A stretch of 55,796 nt of DNA from an uncultured Bacteroidales bacterium (lineage in GTDB: Bacteria > Bacteroidota > Bacteroidia > Bacteroidales > ML635J-15): NCBI GenBank assembly GCA_937982115.1, contig CALJNE010000067.1, positions 1 to 55,796 of the forward strand. The letters are read 5' to 3'. Positions 10,046-20,331 of this stretch are shown here, one piece after another. The notes under the pieces were generated by a model, which made no database searches, was not told where the DNA came from, and saw only the letters and a program-made list of their open reading frames with translations. The translations under genes and the position numbers were made by a program. Positions within the stretch are counted from its first letter, which is position 1; each line of letters starts with the position of its first letter.

Positions 10046-10285
10046 ATGATGACTGTTGATATAATTACTCCGGAGAAAACTTTGTTTTCAGGAGAAACCA
10101 CAATGGTAAGAGTGCCTGGGAAACTCGGCTCTTTCCAGATATTAAATTCTCACGCTCCTATTGTTTCAACTCTCGAAAAAGGCATCGTATATGTGAGAAT
10201 ACCTTCGGGAGAAATATTACAATTTGAAATAAACACAGGTTTAGTTGAATGTAAAAAAAACAAAATAATTATTCTTGTTGAATAA
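10046..10285 (+). CDS. atpC: F1Fo ATP synthase subunit epsilon (short form)
   Basis: Protein of 79 residues matching only the N-terminal beta-sandwich domain of the epsilon subunit: VDIITPEKTLFSGE, GKLGSFQILNSHAPIVSTLEKG and the last strand of the sandwich. The C-terminal helical hairpin, which inhibits ATP hydrolysis in E. coli, is missing, giving about 60 % of the usual length. Short epsilon subunits are common in Bacteroidota. Two ATGs (10046, 10049) are possible starts. Co-transcribed with atpD, 2 bp upstream. Confidence 0.92.
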   Translation: MMTVDIITPEKTLFSGETTMVRVPGKLGSFQILNSHAPIVSTLEKGIVYVRIPSGEILQFEINTGLVECKKNKIIILVE

Positions 10286-10342
10286 TATTTTAAACCTTTT
10301 CTATACTTTTCTGTCTAAGATTTTGATTCAAAATTTATCCTT

Positions 10343-12799
10343 ATGAAATATTTTAGTTTTTTAGTTTTTTTATTTATTGTGTTATTTTCATTCAGTCAAA
10401 ACACACAGCAGTCTCGTCCTCAAAATATGCCTGCAGAAGGTGTTGTAACGGGTTATGTTATTGATAAGCAAACGAATAAACCCATTGAGTATGCCAATAT
10501 TGTAATTTACAGCAAAAGAGACTCTTCGATTGTTACCGGAGGAATTACCGATAAAACAGGATTTTTCAGAATACAGGAAGTGAGATACGGAAGATTCTTC
10601 GTTGATGTAATGTTTATCGGATACGGAAAAACTACAATAGAAGATCTTATTATTAAACCTGATAAAAAAGAAATAGACCTTGGAAAAATTTATCTTAGCG
10701 TAAATGCTGAAGTTTTATCTGAGGTTGTGGTTTCGGAAAATGTAAATAATGTTGAATATAAACTCGACAGAAAAGTTGTTAATGTAAATCAAGACATATT
10801 ATCTGCAGGAGCTACTGCTGTTGAAGTATTGGAAAACGTGCCTTCAGTCACCGTGGACATTGACGGAAATGTATCCTTAAGAGGTTCAGAAAACTTTCTT
10901 GTATTGGTTGACGGAAGACCATATCCAATACAAGGAAGCGAAGCTTTGCAACAAATTCCTGCAAATTCCATAGAAAGCATAGAAATTATTACAAATCCCT
11001 CTGCAAAATACGATCCCGACGGTGTTGCAGGAATAATAAACGTTGTTCTTAAGAAAGAGCGTCGCAAGGGATATAACGGTCAGGTATCTGCAAACTATGG
11101 AACTTTTAATTCCGTTGGTACTGATTTCATTTTCAATTTCCGCAGAGACAATTTCAACATTTTTGTTGGCGGTTCATTTAACAACAGAATACATCGCGGA
11201 GAAGGCAAAACTTTACGCAGAACATACTTAAATCAAGATACTACTTTCTACCTGAACAACTATTCAGATAACCACAGAAATTTTAAATCAGGAAATATCA
11301 GATTAGGATTTGACTATTACCTTAATCAGCAAAACATTATTACTTTAACAACCAGAGGTGGTTTAAGTGGGTACGGTATGGGAAGTAATGCCAGAGTAGG
11401 AAGTTTTTACAAAAGTTCTAATGATTTATGGGATGAATATTTTTACAAAACGGAAAATTTCAATAATTCAAGTTCTTATTACTATTCCGGAGAGCTAAAT
11501 TATACAAAGAAATTTAAAAAAGCAGGACACGAATTACAAGTTTTTGGTTCTTTTTCATCTGATAATGAAGATGAAGAAGACTATTACAATAAAATGGAAA
11601 CCAATTATATGTGGAATCCTATTGGCGATACATCTCAATACCGTACAATTGAAAAAGGTTTGGGCTATAATACCACATCAAAAGTAGATTACGTAGTCCC
11701 ATTATTCGAGAACGGAAAGCTGGAGGCAGGTTATCAATTAAGATATAAATATTCCGACAGAGATTACAGATATCAGAATTACATGATAAACAGCTGGATT
11801 GACGACGATGCCAGACATAATCCGTATCTATTTACAATGAATATTCAATCAGGATATTTACTTTTTTCAAACTATTTAAAAAAATTGGGGTATCAATTTG
11901 GGCTTAGAACAGAATATACCGACAGAGAATTTTATCAAAAAGAAACTACTCAGAGCTGGATATATACAAAATTTGATTTCTTTCCTTCATTACATTTATC
12001 CTATAAATTTCCAAATGATTATCAAATTCTTGCAAGTTATTCACGTCGTTTAAATCGCCCTATGGAGTGGTATCTCGATCCATTTGTTGAAGTTATTGAC
12101 CCAAACAATGTACGACAAGGAAACCCATTATTAAAACCGGAATACACAAATTCTTTTGATTTAAGTTTTCAAAAAAAATTTGCTAAAAACTTTGTTTCAC
12201 TTGAGGCCTATGCACGACAAACAAATAACAAAATAAGCTGGATAACAAAAATTTACCCTGAGGATCAAAGTATTTTCTTACTTACCTTTGACAACATAGG
12301 AAGCGATATTTCCGTTGGGACAGAACTTATGGGAAATTTTAACTTTTCAGACTGGTACAATTTGAATATCAGCGGAAATACATATTATTACGAAATTATC
12401 TCAGATACATACAATTCCGGCTCAACATTTACATATAATACACGCCTTAATAACACCTTCAGGATAAAAAGATCAGGAACATCTTTCCAATTGGGAGGTT
12501 TTTATTCAGGACCATCAATTACTGCACAAGGAAAAATTACTGCAAATTATGCGGTTAATGCTGGCTTAAGACAAGATTTCCTTGATAGAAAGCTTTCTTT
12601 GAGTGTTAATGTAAGAAATGTGTTTGTAACAATGAAACGTGAAAACATAAACGAAACACCACAATTCTATGTTTTCAGTACACGAGGACCAAAAGTACCT
12701 TTCGTGAATGTTTCTATTACATATAAAATTAATGATTTTAAACCTCGAAAAGATAGAAATATTGAAGAAAACGGAAGTGGAATAGATGATGGAATTTAA
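10343..12799 (+). CDS. TonB-dependent-type outer-membrane receptor (OMP_b-brl_3)
   Basis: Protein of 818 residues. A signal peptide (about 1-19, ending FSFSQ) leads into a carboxypeptidase-regulatory-like beta-sandwich (about 32-120; GYVIDKQTNKPIEYANIVIY), then a TonB-receptor plug (about 130-230; LENVPSVTVDIDGNVSLRG, VLVDGRP, IPANSIESIEIITNPSAKYD) and a long beta-barrel to the C-terminus, with many aromatic alternating strands. This architecture is the Bacteroidota 'outer membrane beta-barrel family protein' group. The ligand is unknown, and no SusD partner, peptidase or sigma regulator lies beside it. The 57 bp upstream show no exact promoter element. Confidence 0.87.
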   Translation: MKYFSFLVFLFIVLFSFSQNTQQSRPQNMPAEGVVTGYVIDKQTNKPIEYANIVIYSKRDSSIVTGGITDKTGFFRIQEVRYGRFFVDVMFIGYGKTTIEDLIIKPDKKEIDLGKIYLSVNAEVLSEVVVSENVNNVEYKLDRKVVNVNQDILSAGATAVEVLENVPSVTVDIDGNVSLRGSENFLVLVDGRPYPIQGSEALQQIPANSIESIEIITNPSAKYDPDGVAGIINVVLKKERRKGYNGQVSANYGTFNSVGTDFIFNFRRDNFNIFVGGSFNNRIHRGEGKTLRRTYLNQDTTFYLNNYSDNHRNFKSGNIRLGFDYYLNQQNIITLTTRGGLSGYGMGSNARVGSFYKSSNDLWDEYFYKTENFNNSSSYYYSGELNYTKKFKKAGHELQVFGSFSSDNEDEEDYYNKMETNYMWNPIGDTSQYRTIEKGLGYNTTSKVDYVVPLFENGKLEAGYQLRYKYSDRDYRYQNYMINSWIDDDARHNPYLFTMNIQSGYLLFSNYLKKLGYQFGLRTEYTDREFYQKETTQSWIYTKFDFFPSLHLSYKFPNDYQILASYSRRLNRPMEWYLDPFVEVIDPNNVRQGNPLLKPEYTNSFDLSFQKKFAKNFVSLEAYARQTNNKISWITKIYPEDQSIFLLTFDNIGSDISVGTELMGNFNFSDWYNLNISGNTYYYEIISDTYNSGSTFTYNTRLNNTFRIKRSGTSFQLGGFYSGPSITAQGKITANYAVNAGLRQDFLDRKLSLSVNVRNVFVTMKRENINETPQFYVFSTRGPKVPFVNVSITYKINDFKPRKDRNIEENGSGIDDGI

Positions 12800-12828
12800 T
12801 ATCATCCATTCTTTAATCCTTTCTATTA

Positions 12829-14583
12829 TTAGTTTTCTTTTATCATAATACCTAATTCATCAAGCTGTTGCTGAGAAATAGGCGATGGAGATTCTATCAT
12901 AACATCTCTGCCTGCATTATTTTTTGGAAAAGCAATATAATCGCGAATAGAATCCGAACCGCCAAACATAGCACACAACCTGTCGAAACCGAATGCAATT
13001 CCTCCGTGAGGTGGAGCACCATATTTGAAAGCATTCATTAAAAATCCGAATTGATTTTCAGCCTCTTCGGGAGTAAAACCTAAATTTTTAAACATCAAAG
13101 ATTGTAATTCTTTATTGAAAATACGAATTGAGCCCCCTCCTATTTCAACACCATTGATAACTAAATCATAAGCTTTTGCTCTAATCTTTGACGGATAGGT
13201 GTCGAATAGCGGAATGTCCTCATCAAAAGGAGATGTGAAAGGATGATGTTTTGCAAAAAATCTCCTGGATTCTTCGTCATATTCCAAAAGAGGAAATTCA
13301 ATCACCCATAGTGGTGCAAAAGTATCTTTTTGCCTCAACCCCAGTTCATTACCTAATTTTAATCTTAATTCGCTGAGAGCATTCAAAGTTTTGTACTTAT
13401 CACCAGCCAATATTAAAATTAAATCTCCCTCTTGAGCATGAATTTGTTGTGAAATAATTTTCCAATCTTCTTGAGTATAGAATTTATCTACAGTAGATTT
13501 AAAAGTGCCGTCAGCAGAATATTTACAATACACCAATCCTTTAGCTCCAAGATGTGGTTGTTTTACAAATTCTGTCAGTTCATCAAGTTGTTTGCGTGAA
13601 TATTCTGCAGCATTTTTAACAACAATGGCACCGATATACTTAGCAGAATCAAAAACAACAAAATTTTTCCCTTTAACAATATTTGAAATGTCGTTTATTT
13701 CCATTCCAAAGCGTATGTCCGGTTTATCATTACCGTACTTTTCCATTGCTTCGGAATAAGTTATCCGTGGAAAATTATATTCAATTTCAATGTTAAGAAT
13801 ATGTTTGAAAAGATGCTTTACCAAACCTTCGAAGGTTTGGAGAATATCGTCTTGCTCAACGAAAGACATTTCGCAATCAATTTGTGTGAATTCGGGTTGT
13901 CTGTCGGCACGTAAATCCTCATCGCGAAAACATTTGACAATCTGGAAATATTTATCCATACCGGCAACCATCAAAAGCTGTTTAAAAGTTTGCGGCGATT
14001 GCGGCAAGGCATAAAATTCTCCGGGATGCATTCTTGAAGGCACCACAAAATCTCTTGCACCTTCGGGAGTAGATTTTATCAAAACAGGAGTCTCAACTTC
14101 GATGAAACCTTGAGCATCAAGATATTTTCTAACTTCCTGTGCCATTTTGTGACGAAGTAAAAGAGCATTTTTCACCGGATTTCTGCGAATATCGAGATAT
14201 CTGTACTTCATTCTTAGCTCATCGCCTCCGTCGGTGTTGTCAATAATTGTAAAAGGTGGAATTTCTGACGGATTAAGAATCTTAATATCTTCAACTTTGA
14301 TTTCTATGTCTCCGGTTGGAATTTTATCGTTTTTACTATATCGTTCGATAACTTCGCCTTTTACCTGAATTACAAATTCTCTACCTATTTTATCAACAGT
14401 TTCGATTATTTTTTTATCGGCAGTAGATTCTTCAATAGCAAGTTGAGTGATTCCGTATCTATCGCGTAAATCAATCCATATCATTCCGCCTTTATCCCTT
14501 TTTAGCTGTACCCAGCCGCACAAAGTAACCTTTTGACCAACATTTTCGATTCTTAATTCGCCGCAAGTATGAGTTCTGTACAT
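12829..14583 (-). CDS. aspS: Aspartyl-tRNA synthetase
   Basis: Bacterial-type class II AspRS of 584 residues. An N-terminal OB-fold anticodon domain ([11 protein letters not shown].. [26 protein letters not shown]) precedes the catalytic core with motif 2 ([23 protein letters not shown]), the bacterial GAD insertion and motif 3 ([15 protein letters not shown]). The frame continues 26 residues upstream to 14661, but I place the start at 14583 because [10 protein letters not shown] is the conserved N-terminus and a TAAGTTTG promoter element lies at 14615-14608, inside that extension. Convergent with the receptor gene; divergent from the CYTH gene. Confidence 0.96.
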   Translation of the reverse strand: MYRTHTCGELRIENVGQKVTLCGWVQLKRDKGGMIWIDLRDRYGITQLAIEESTADKKIIETVDKIGREFVIQVKGEVIERYSKNDKIPTGDIEIKVEDIKILNPSEIPPFTIIDNTDGGDELRMKYRYLDIRRNPVKNALLLRHKMAQEVRKYLDAQGFIEVETPVLIKSTPEGARDFVVPSRMHPGEFYALPQSPQTFKQLLMVAGMDKYFQIVKCFRDEDLRADRQPEFTQIDCEMSFVEQDDILQTFEGLVKHLFKHILNIEIEYNFPRITYSEAMEKYGNDKPDIRFGMEINDISNIVKGKNFVVFDSAKYIGAIVVKNAAEYSRKQLDELTEFVKQPHLGAKGLVYCKYSADGTFKSTVDKFYTQEDWKIISQQIHAQEGDLILILAGDKYKTLNALSELRLKLGNELGLRQKDTFAPLWVIEFPLLEYDEESRRFFAKHHPFTSPFDEDIPLFDTYPSKIRAKAYDLVINGVEIGGGSIRIFNKELQSLMFKNLGFTPEEAENQFGFLMNAFKYGAPPHGGIAFGFDRLCAMFGGSDSIRDYIAFPKNNAGRDVMIESPSPISQQQLDELGIMIKEN

Positions 14584-14607
14584 AAATTTATTTTTTAAAA
14601 AACTCTG

Positions 14608-14615
14608 CAAACTTA
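14608..14615 (-). promoter_or_regulatory. -7 promoter element of aspS
   Basis: TAAGTTTG on the minus strand, 24 nt before the aspS ATG at 14583. It supports the shorter gene start. Confidence 0.5.
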
Positions 14616-14637
14616 ATAAAATTCTTAAGTATATTTT

Positions 14638-14645
14638 TAATTTTG
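14638..14645 (+). promoter_or_regulatory. -7 promoter element of the CYTH gene
   Basis: TAATTTTG, 32 nt before the ATG at 14678; it forms a divergent promoter pair with aspS. No clear -33 element. Confidence 0.5.
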
Positions 14646-14677
14646 ACATTGAAATATTCAACTAATAAAAATCAACA

Positions 14678-15151
14678 ATGGCAAAGGAAATTGAAAGAAA
14701 ATTTTTGGTTGATGAAGATAAATGGGAAAAAGTTAAACCATTAAATTACGAAATTTACCAACAAGGCTATTTATGTATTAAAGATGATTTGATAATCAGG
14801 ATTCGTCAAACTCCCCAAAAATCATTTTTAACAATAAAATCAGCCAACAAAGGATTTTCGAGAGATGAATACGAATATGAAATACCAGAAAATGATGCTT
14901 CTGAAATGTTAAGATATTTAACCGGGAACAAAATTGTAAAAAAACGATATAAAATTAACTTTTCGGGAAAACTTTGGGAGGTTGATGAATTTTTAGAAGA
15001 AAATTCCGGACTAATTTTAGCAGAAATAGAATTAAAATTCGAAGATGAGAAATTCGATATTCCGGATTGGATTTCAAATGAGGTAACAGGAGATGAGAGA
15101 TATTATAACACTTTTTTATCAGAATGCCCTTATGTCAAATGGCAAAAATAA
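14678..15151 (+). CDS. CYTH-domain protein (triphosphate tunnel metalloenzyme)
   Basis: Protein of 157 residues covering one CYTH domain. The signature ExExK is EIERK at 4-8, followed by FLV. RIRQTP, TIKSANKGFSRDEYEYEIP and VDEFLEENSGLILAEIELK supply the alternating basic and acidic residues that line the beta-barrel tunnel and hold triphosphate and metal. Small bacterial CYTH proteins of this kind are usually inorganic triphosphatases or of unknown substrate; adenylate cyclase activity is less likely at this length. It is single, with its own promoter, and converges on the sensor kinase gene 3 bp away. Confidence 0.88.
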   Translation: MAKEIERKFLVDEDKWEKVKPLNYEIYQQGYLCIKDDLIIRIRQTPQKSFLTIKSANKGFSRDEYEYEIPENDASEMLRYLTGNKIVKKRYKINFSGKLWEVDEFLEENSGLILAEIELKFEDEKFDIPDWISNEVTGDERYYNTFLSECPYVKWQK

Positions 15152-15154
15152 TTT

Positions 15155-18100
15155 CTAAACAAATATTTCTTCGATTAACTTCAACAACTCATTTTTGTTT
15201 ATAGGTTTAGAAATATATGAATTACAACCGGCATCGAGACATTTTTTTCTATCCTGATCATATCCGAAAGCCGTTTGGGCAATAATTTTAACTTCTTTAT
15301 TAAACTTTCGTATTTCTTTTACAGCCTCATATCCGTTTAATTCCGGCATTCTGATATCCATTAAAATTAAATCAATACCAGGATTTTTTTTGATAATTTC
15401 TACAGCATCTTTACCATTATTGCAAGTATAAATCTGTTTTGAAATTGGTTTCACAATAAGTTTTAGATACAGTTCAGAAATACTGTCATCTTCGGCAATT
15501 AAAATATTAAGTTTATCTTTTATTTTATTATTTACTTCAATCTTTTGCTCTTTAGATATTTGAATAGATTGTAAAACGGGGACATAAGGGATAGAGAAAT
15601 AAAATTCCGTACCTTTTTCATCAGAGTGAACAGAAATTTTTCCACCTAAAATCTCGGTATATGCTTTGGCAATGGCTAATCCGAGACCGGAGCCTTCTTT
15701 GGCTTTAATATTTTCGGGGTCGGCCTGCACAAATCTGTCAAAAATACTTGATATTTTATCCTTTGGAATTCCCTCTCCGGTATCTTTTACGTGAAATTCC
15801 ACATATTTATCTTTAACTTCATACCAGAAACTAACTTCTCCCTCATCAGTATATTTAATCGCATTTTTAATAATATTAGATAAAATTCTGTTCAATAACT
15901 CACTGTCTGAAATTATTCTGGCCTTTTCGTTAGTAAGACTTTTGAAATAATTTAACTGAAGATTTTTATTTTTAGCTTGAGGCAAAAAGAATTGAAAATT
16001 TTCATCGAGAATACGATTTATATTGCACTCGCCATATTTTGGTTTAATGATACCGGCTTCTGCTTTAGAGATATCAATCAGGTCGTTAATTAGATTCAGC
16101 ATTCTGTAACCACTGTTTTCTATTATCTGCAAGTACCTTAATCTGTCCTCTTCGGTGAGGTCGGGAGTTTTTAAAAGTTCCACAAATCCCAAAATCCCAT
16201 TCATAGGCGTGCGAATTTCATGACTCATGTTGGCAAGAAAAGCAGACTTTAATTTATCGCTTTCTTCGGCACGTTCGAGGGCAGATTTGATTAGCAATTC
16301 CTGTTTTTTACGCTCTGTAATATCCCTTACAATATAAACAACATGCTTTTCCCCTTTAAAATCAAAAACCGAACCTGAAACAAGACCAATTCTAATATTT
16401 CCATACTTATCGTAAAATTCAGCTTCAAAGTCTGTTACAAAGCCTTTAGATTTTATAATTTCAACTAATTCCTCTCGTTTTTTTAAGTCCACCCATAAGT
16501 TAAGTGATTTTATACTATTGCCATGAGCTTGTTCCTGTGTTAACCCTGTAATATCAGAGAATCCTTTATTAATAAATACGAGTTGAGCATCAGAAAGTTT
16601 TGATATTACTATTGAATCTGAGCTCGTATAAAAAGCATGACGAAACTTATTCTCGCTATCACTGAGTTCTTGCATAGTTTTTTTTAACTCTGTAATATCA
16701 GTAGCTATATGAATTATAGACTTAATATTACCCTGGTCATCGAGTAGAGGTGTACAACTTACAAGATAATGTCCGCCAAAAGCAAGCATTTCCATTTCTG
16801 CCCCGGAAACTGCTTTTGTTTTGCAAGTTTTTTCAAGTGGACATTTTTCGTGTGGTACATCCTGATCCGGCGAGTGAAAAATCTGCCAGCATTTTAATTT
16901 TTTTATTTCTTCCGGTGTTTTTTGAGCTTTTTGACAAAGAGCCTGGTTAACTTCAATTATGTTGTGTTGGACGTCGAGTATCATTGTAGGATGAGATAAG
17001 CCATTGAAAATGGCCTCCCATTTTTTTTGTGCTTCTTTAATTTTTGTTGCTGCCTCAACCTGCTCCGTAATGTCGGTATGAGCACCAACCATACGAATGG
17101 GCTTTCCGGTGCTATCCTTAAGAACAATTGCTTTATTTTGAATAATTCTGTATGAGCCGTCTTTGTGTCTGAAACGAAAAGTTAGAAAAAAATATTTCTT
17201 AGGATTTTCAATAAAATCATTTAATGCTTTCAATTTTTCTTCTTTTTCTTCCGGATGCAAATATTCTACCCAAAGATCAAACTTATTTCCCAATTCATGG
17301 TCTTGATAGCCAATCTGAGCTTTCCACTGAGGAGAAAAATAAACTTTATTTTCTATAATATCCCAGTCCCATATTCCTTCTTGAGAAGCATCAATTACAA
17401 GACTAAGCCTTTCTTTAATTTCTTCAATTTTTTTTCTTTGGACTGTCCTTTCTGTTATGTCGTTGAAGCTGATTACATATCCGGTTATTTCATTTCTAGT
17501 GTTTTTGATAGGCGAAATACTTCCGGCAATAAAAAATTCGGCATTTCCATTAACTTTAATTTTTGTCCCATCCGGAAAAAAAACTGAAGTTTTTGAATTA
17601 ATTGCATCATCGAAGAAATCAGAAATATTTTTTCTCGTTTCGGGATGAAAAATTTTCAATAAAAAGCTAAACGGTTTTCCGATTATTTTGTCGAGTTCTG
17701 TATTCAAAAATTTTAATGCAAACTGATTCACATTACTCATAATACCGTTTAAGTCGGTAGAAATAATTCCCCATGAAATAGAATTCAAAGTTGTTTTAAG
17801 AAGTTCTTCACGATTTTCGGCCTCTGCATAGAGTTTTTGTAGCTTTTGATTGGTTTCTGTTAATTCTTCGTTAATAGCAAAATATTCCTCATTAACTGCA
17901 GAATATTCTTCGTTTATGGCAGCAATTTCTTCATTTTTGCTTAATAACTCACGATAAAGGCTCGAAATTTTCAAATGAGTTTCTATTCTGGCCAATAACG
18001 TCTCTTTCTCGATGGGCTTAACAATATAATCAACAGCACCTGTTTTATATGCCTTTAAAATATAATCCTTATCACTTTGACCTGTAATAAAAATTATGGG

Positions 18101-18340
18101 TAAATATGCGTTATTTGGATCGGATTTTATTGCAGAAGTCAACTCAAATCCATTTGTTCCCTCAAGACCAATATCCATTAAAATCAGATCAGGATAATCG
18201 GATTTTATATAATTAATAGCCTCTTCGGGTTTGGAAGTACTTTTTGTGTGATATCCCTCCTTTTCCAAAATTTTTTGCAAAAATTGAATATTTGTGATAT
18301 CATCATCAATTATTAAAATTTCTTTTTGCTTTAACTCCAT
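15155..18340 (-). CDS. Hybrid sensor histidine kinase: REC-PASx4-HisKA-HATPase-REC
   Basis: Cytoplasmic protein of 1061 residues with no membrane helix from the ATG at 18340. Receiver 1 is at about 6-122 (phospho-acceptor D56 in LILMDIG). A coiled coil follows (about 140-180; repeated NEEYxAxNEE). Four PAS-type sensor regions occupy about 185-690; the second has a PAC segment, and the third contains a cysteine cluster (CWQIFHSPDQDVPHEKCPLEKTCK). The HisKA box SHEIRTPMNG holds H707; the HATPase has N, G1 (DTGEGIP) and G2 (GSGLGLAIA) boxes; receiver 2 has D995 in LILMDIRMPELNG. A phosphorelay is implied, with no separate output regulator nearby. The frame runs 26 residues further upstream, but a TATCTTTG element at 18385-18378 lies there, so 18340 is preferred. 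Confidence 0.92.
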   Translation of the reverse strand: MELKQKEILIIDDDITNIQFLQKILEKEGYHTKSTSKPEEAINYIKSDYPDLILMDIGLEGTNGFELTSAIKSDPNNAYLPIIFITGQSDKDYILKAYKTGAVDYIVKPIEKETLLARIETHLKISSLYRELLSKNEEIAAINEEYSAVNEEYFAINEELTETNQKLQKLYAEAENREELLKTTLNSISWGIISTDLNGIMSNVNQFALKFLNTELDKIIGKPFSFLLKIFHPETRKNISDFFDDAINSKTSVFFPDGTKIKVNGNAEFFIAGSISPIKNTRNEITGYVISFNDITERTVQRKKIEEIKERLSLVIDASQEGIWDWDIIENKVYFSPQWKAQIGYQDHELGNKFDLWVEYLHPEEKEEKLKALNDFIENPKKYFFLTFRFRHKDGSYRIIQNKAIVLKDSTGKPIRMVGAHTDITEQVEAATKIKEAQKKWEAIFNGLSHPTMILDVQHNIIEVNQALCQKAQKTPEEIKKLKCWQIFHSPDQDVPHEKCPLEKTCKTKAVSGAEMEMLAFGGHYLVSCTPLLDDQGNIKSIIHIATDITELKKTMQELSDSENKFRHAFYTSSDSIVISKLSDAQLVFINKGFSDITGLTQEQAHGNSIKSLNLWVDLKKREELVEIIKSKGFVTDFEAEFYDKYGNIRIGLVSGSVFDFKGEKHVVYIVRDITERKKQELLIKSALERAEESDKLKSAFLANMSHEIRTPMNGILGFVELLKTPDLTEEDRLRYLQIIENSGYRMLNLINDLIDISKAEAGIIKPKYGECNINRILDENFQFFLPQAKNKNLQLNYFKSLTNEKARIISDSELLNRILSNIIKNAIKYTDEGEVSFWYEVKDKYVEFHVKDTGEGIPKDKISSIFDRFVQADPENIKAKEGSGLGLAIAKAYTEILGGKISVHSDEKGTEFYFSIPYVPVLQSIQISKEQKIEVNNKIKDKLNILIAEDDSISELYLKLIVKPISKQIYTCNNGKDAVEIIKKNPGIDLILMDIRMPELNGYEAVKEIRKFNKEVKIIAQTAFGYDQDRKKCLDAGCNSYISKPINKNELLKLIEEIFV

Positions 18341-18377
18341 AAAAAAAATACTGCTAATGGTTGTTATTTTCGATAAA

Positions 18378-18385
18378 CAAAGATA
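18378..18385 (-). promoter_or_regulatory. -7 promoter element of the hybrid kinase gene
   Basis: TATCTTTG on the minus strand, 37 nt before the ATG at 18340. Its place inside the longest open frame argues for the shorter start. The -33 region is weak. Confidence 0.5.
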
Positions 18386-18564
18386 ACAAATTTTTATAAC
18401 AAAAAATATAATTAACAAAAACTGTATTTATTTGTGCATATTATTTTTCTATTGAAGATTGTAAAAAACCAATATACACAGTAAAAAATTTACAATAACT
18501 TAATATTGAAAAGCAACTGTTTATTAACAATATTAGTAATATTGCGATCTAAAAGTTTTATAAG

Positions 18565-20286
18565 ATGAATTACGGAATTTTTGATTTGCTACAATTGATA
18601 GGTTCACTGGTGTTGTTCCTCTTTGGGATGAAATTAATGAGTGAAGCATTGCAAAAAGTTGCCGGAAATAAACTTCGAAACATTCTTGCAGCAATGACAT
18701 CAAACAGAATTTTTGGAGTTTTTACTGGTTTGTTAATAACGGCAATAATACAATCTTCTTCTGCAACTACAGTAATGGTTGTAAGTTTTGTAAATGCAGG
18801 TTTATTGACTCTATCCGAAGCTATTGGAGTAATAATGGGGGCAAATATTGGAACTACAGTTACTGCGTGGATAATTTCACTTTTAGGATTTAAAGTTAAA
18901 ATAAGTGCCTTAGCTTTACCTTTAATTGGTATAGGTTTTCCATTGATTTTTTCAAAAAATACAAACCGAAAATCATGGGGAGAAGTAATAATGGGCTTTG
19001 CCCTTTTATTCATGGGATTGGATTTATTAAAGAATTCTGTTCCGGACATAAATTCTAACCCTGATATATTAGTTTTCCTGCAGAATTTTACAGGTTTCGG
19101 GTTTGGCAGCGTGTTAATATTTTTATTGATTGGAACACTATTAACCATAGTACTCCAATCATCAAGTGCCACTTTGGCATTAACACTTGTAATGTGTTAT
19201 AACGGATGGATAAACTATGAAATGGCTATAGCTATGGTTTTAGGTGAAAACATTGGTACAACAATTACAGCAAATCTGGCAGCATTGATTGGAAATACTT
19301 CGGCAAAGCGAGCTGCATTATCTCATACTGTATTTAATGTTTTTGGTGTTATCTGGATCTTAACTCTATATCGTCCGATAATAAAATTAATAGCAGGATT
19401 TGCCGAAAGCATGGAAGGAGTTAATCCATTTTTTGAGGCAACAGCAATTCCAATAGCTTTATCAATATTCCATACAAGTTTTAACGTTACAAATACCTTA
19501 ATACAAATCTGGTTTGTAAAATACATAGAAAAAATCGTTTGTTTTGTAATCAAAAAACGCAAAGATGATGAAGAAGAATTTGAATTAAAATACTTACAAA
19601 CCGGTTTACTTTCAACTGCAGAATTATCTATACTTCAAGCCAGAAAAGAAGTAAATGAATATGCGCGAAAAGCACAAAAAATGTTTGAGCAAGTTAAAAA
19701 ACTTTTTGCTGAAACGGATGAAAAAGAATTTGGAAAACTTCTGGATAAAATTTATGAAAACGAAACAAAAATGGATAAAATTGAGGTTGAGATTGCAAAT
19801 TACCTGACAAAAGTTTCACAAGAGGATTTAAGTATTGATGGAGCAAGAAAACTTCGTACTTTGCTAAAAATCAGTGATAATATTGAAAGTTTAGCTGATT
19901 GTGCTAACAATATTGCCAGAGTTTTGGAAAGAAAACATAAAAAACTAATTTGGTTTACTCCAGAACAAAGAAATGATATACTCGAAATGTTTGCACTTAT
20001 TGATAAAAGTTATGATATAACCTTAAATTTGCTTTTCGATATTACTCATGACGAAATTTCATTAGAACAGATCAACGAAATTGAAAACGAAATCAACAAT
20101 TTGAGGAATAAACTTAAAAAACAAAACTCCAAAAACATTAAAGAAAATAAATATACATATAAGTCAAGTGTTGTTTACATTGATATAATTACAATTTGCG
20201 AAGCTTTAGGTGATCATTTGTTGAATATATGCCAAGCTTTATATACTCAAAACAAAGATTTACAAAATTTAAAAATAAATCAATAA
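18565..20286 (+). CDS. Na/Pi cotransporter family protein with PhoU-like domain
   Basis: Protein of 573 residues. The membrane part (about 1-330) has the inverted repeat of the NptA/PNaS family, each half with the QSSSAT motif: IIQSSSATTVMVVSFVNAG near 71-89 and VLQSSSATLALTLVM near 196-210, each followed by GANIGTT or GENIGTT. The cytoplasmic C-terminal part (about 350-573) is a helical PhoU-like domain. The family imports phosphate with sodium, although many bacterial members with a PhoU tail export phosphate or are uncharacterised. It is a single gene closed by a strong bidirectional terminator. A TAATATTG sequence about 28 nt upstream is one base off the promoter consensus. Confidence 0.88.
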   Translation: MNYGIFDLLQLIGSLVLFLFGMKLMSEALQKVAGNKLRNILAAMTSNRIFGVFTGLLITAIIQSSSATTVMVVSFVNAGLLTLSEAIGVIMGANIGTTVTAWIISLLGFKVKISALALPLIGIGFPLIFSKNTNRKSWGEVIMGFALLFMGLDLLKNSVPDINSNPDILVFLQNFTGFGFGSVLIFLLIGTLLTIVLQSSSATLALTLVMCYNGWINYEMAIAMVLGENIGTTITANLAALIGNTSAKRAALSHTVFNVFGVIWILTLYRPIIKLIAGFAESMEGVNPFFEATAIPIALSIFHTSFNVTNTLIQIWFVKYIEKIVCFVIKKRKDDEEEFELKYLQTGLLSTAELSILQARKEVNEYARKAQKMFEQVKKLFAETDEKEFGKLLDKIYENETKMDKIEVEIANYLTKVSQEDLSIDGARKLRTLLKISDNIESLADCANNIARVLERKHKKLIWFTPEQRNDILEMFALIDKSYDITLNLLFDITHDEISLEQINEIENEINNLRNKLKKQNSKNIKENKYTYKSSVVYIDIITICEALGDHLLNICQALYTQNKDLQNLKINQ

Positions 20287-20317
20287 AAAAAAAGCCTTCC
20301 GACGGAAGGCTTTTTTT
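20284..20317. terminator. Bidirectional terminator between convergent genes
   Basis: AAAAAAAGCCTTCC and GGAAGGCTTTTTTT form a 14-bp stem with a 3-nt loop (GAC) and T runs in both directions, serving the Na/Pi gene (+) and the outer-membrane gene (-). Confidence 0.93.
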
Positions 20318-20331
20318 AAAGTTAATCTTAA

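Noticed and set aside
18570..19172. 200-residue minus-strand open frame opposite the Na/Pi cotransporter
   Set aside because: It is the antisense shadow of a well-conserved membrane protein gene and has no recognisable features.
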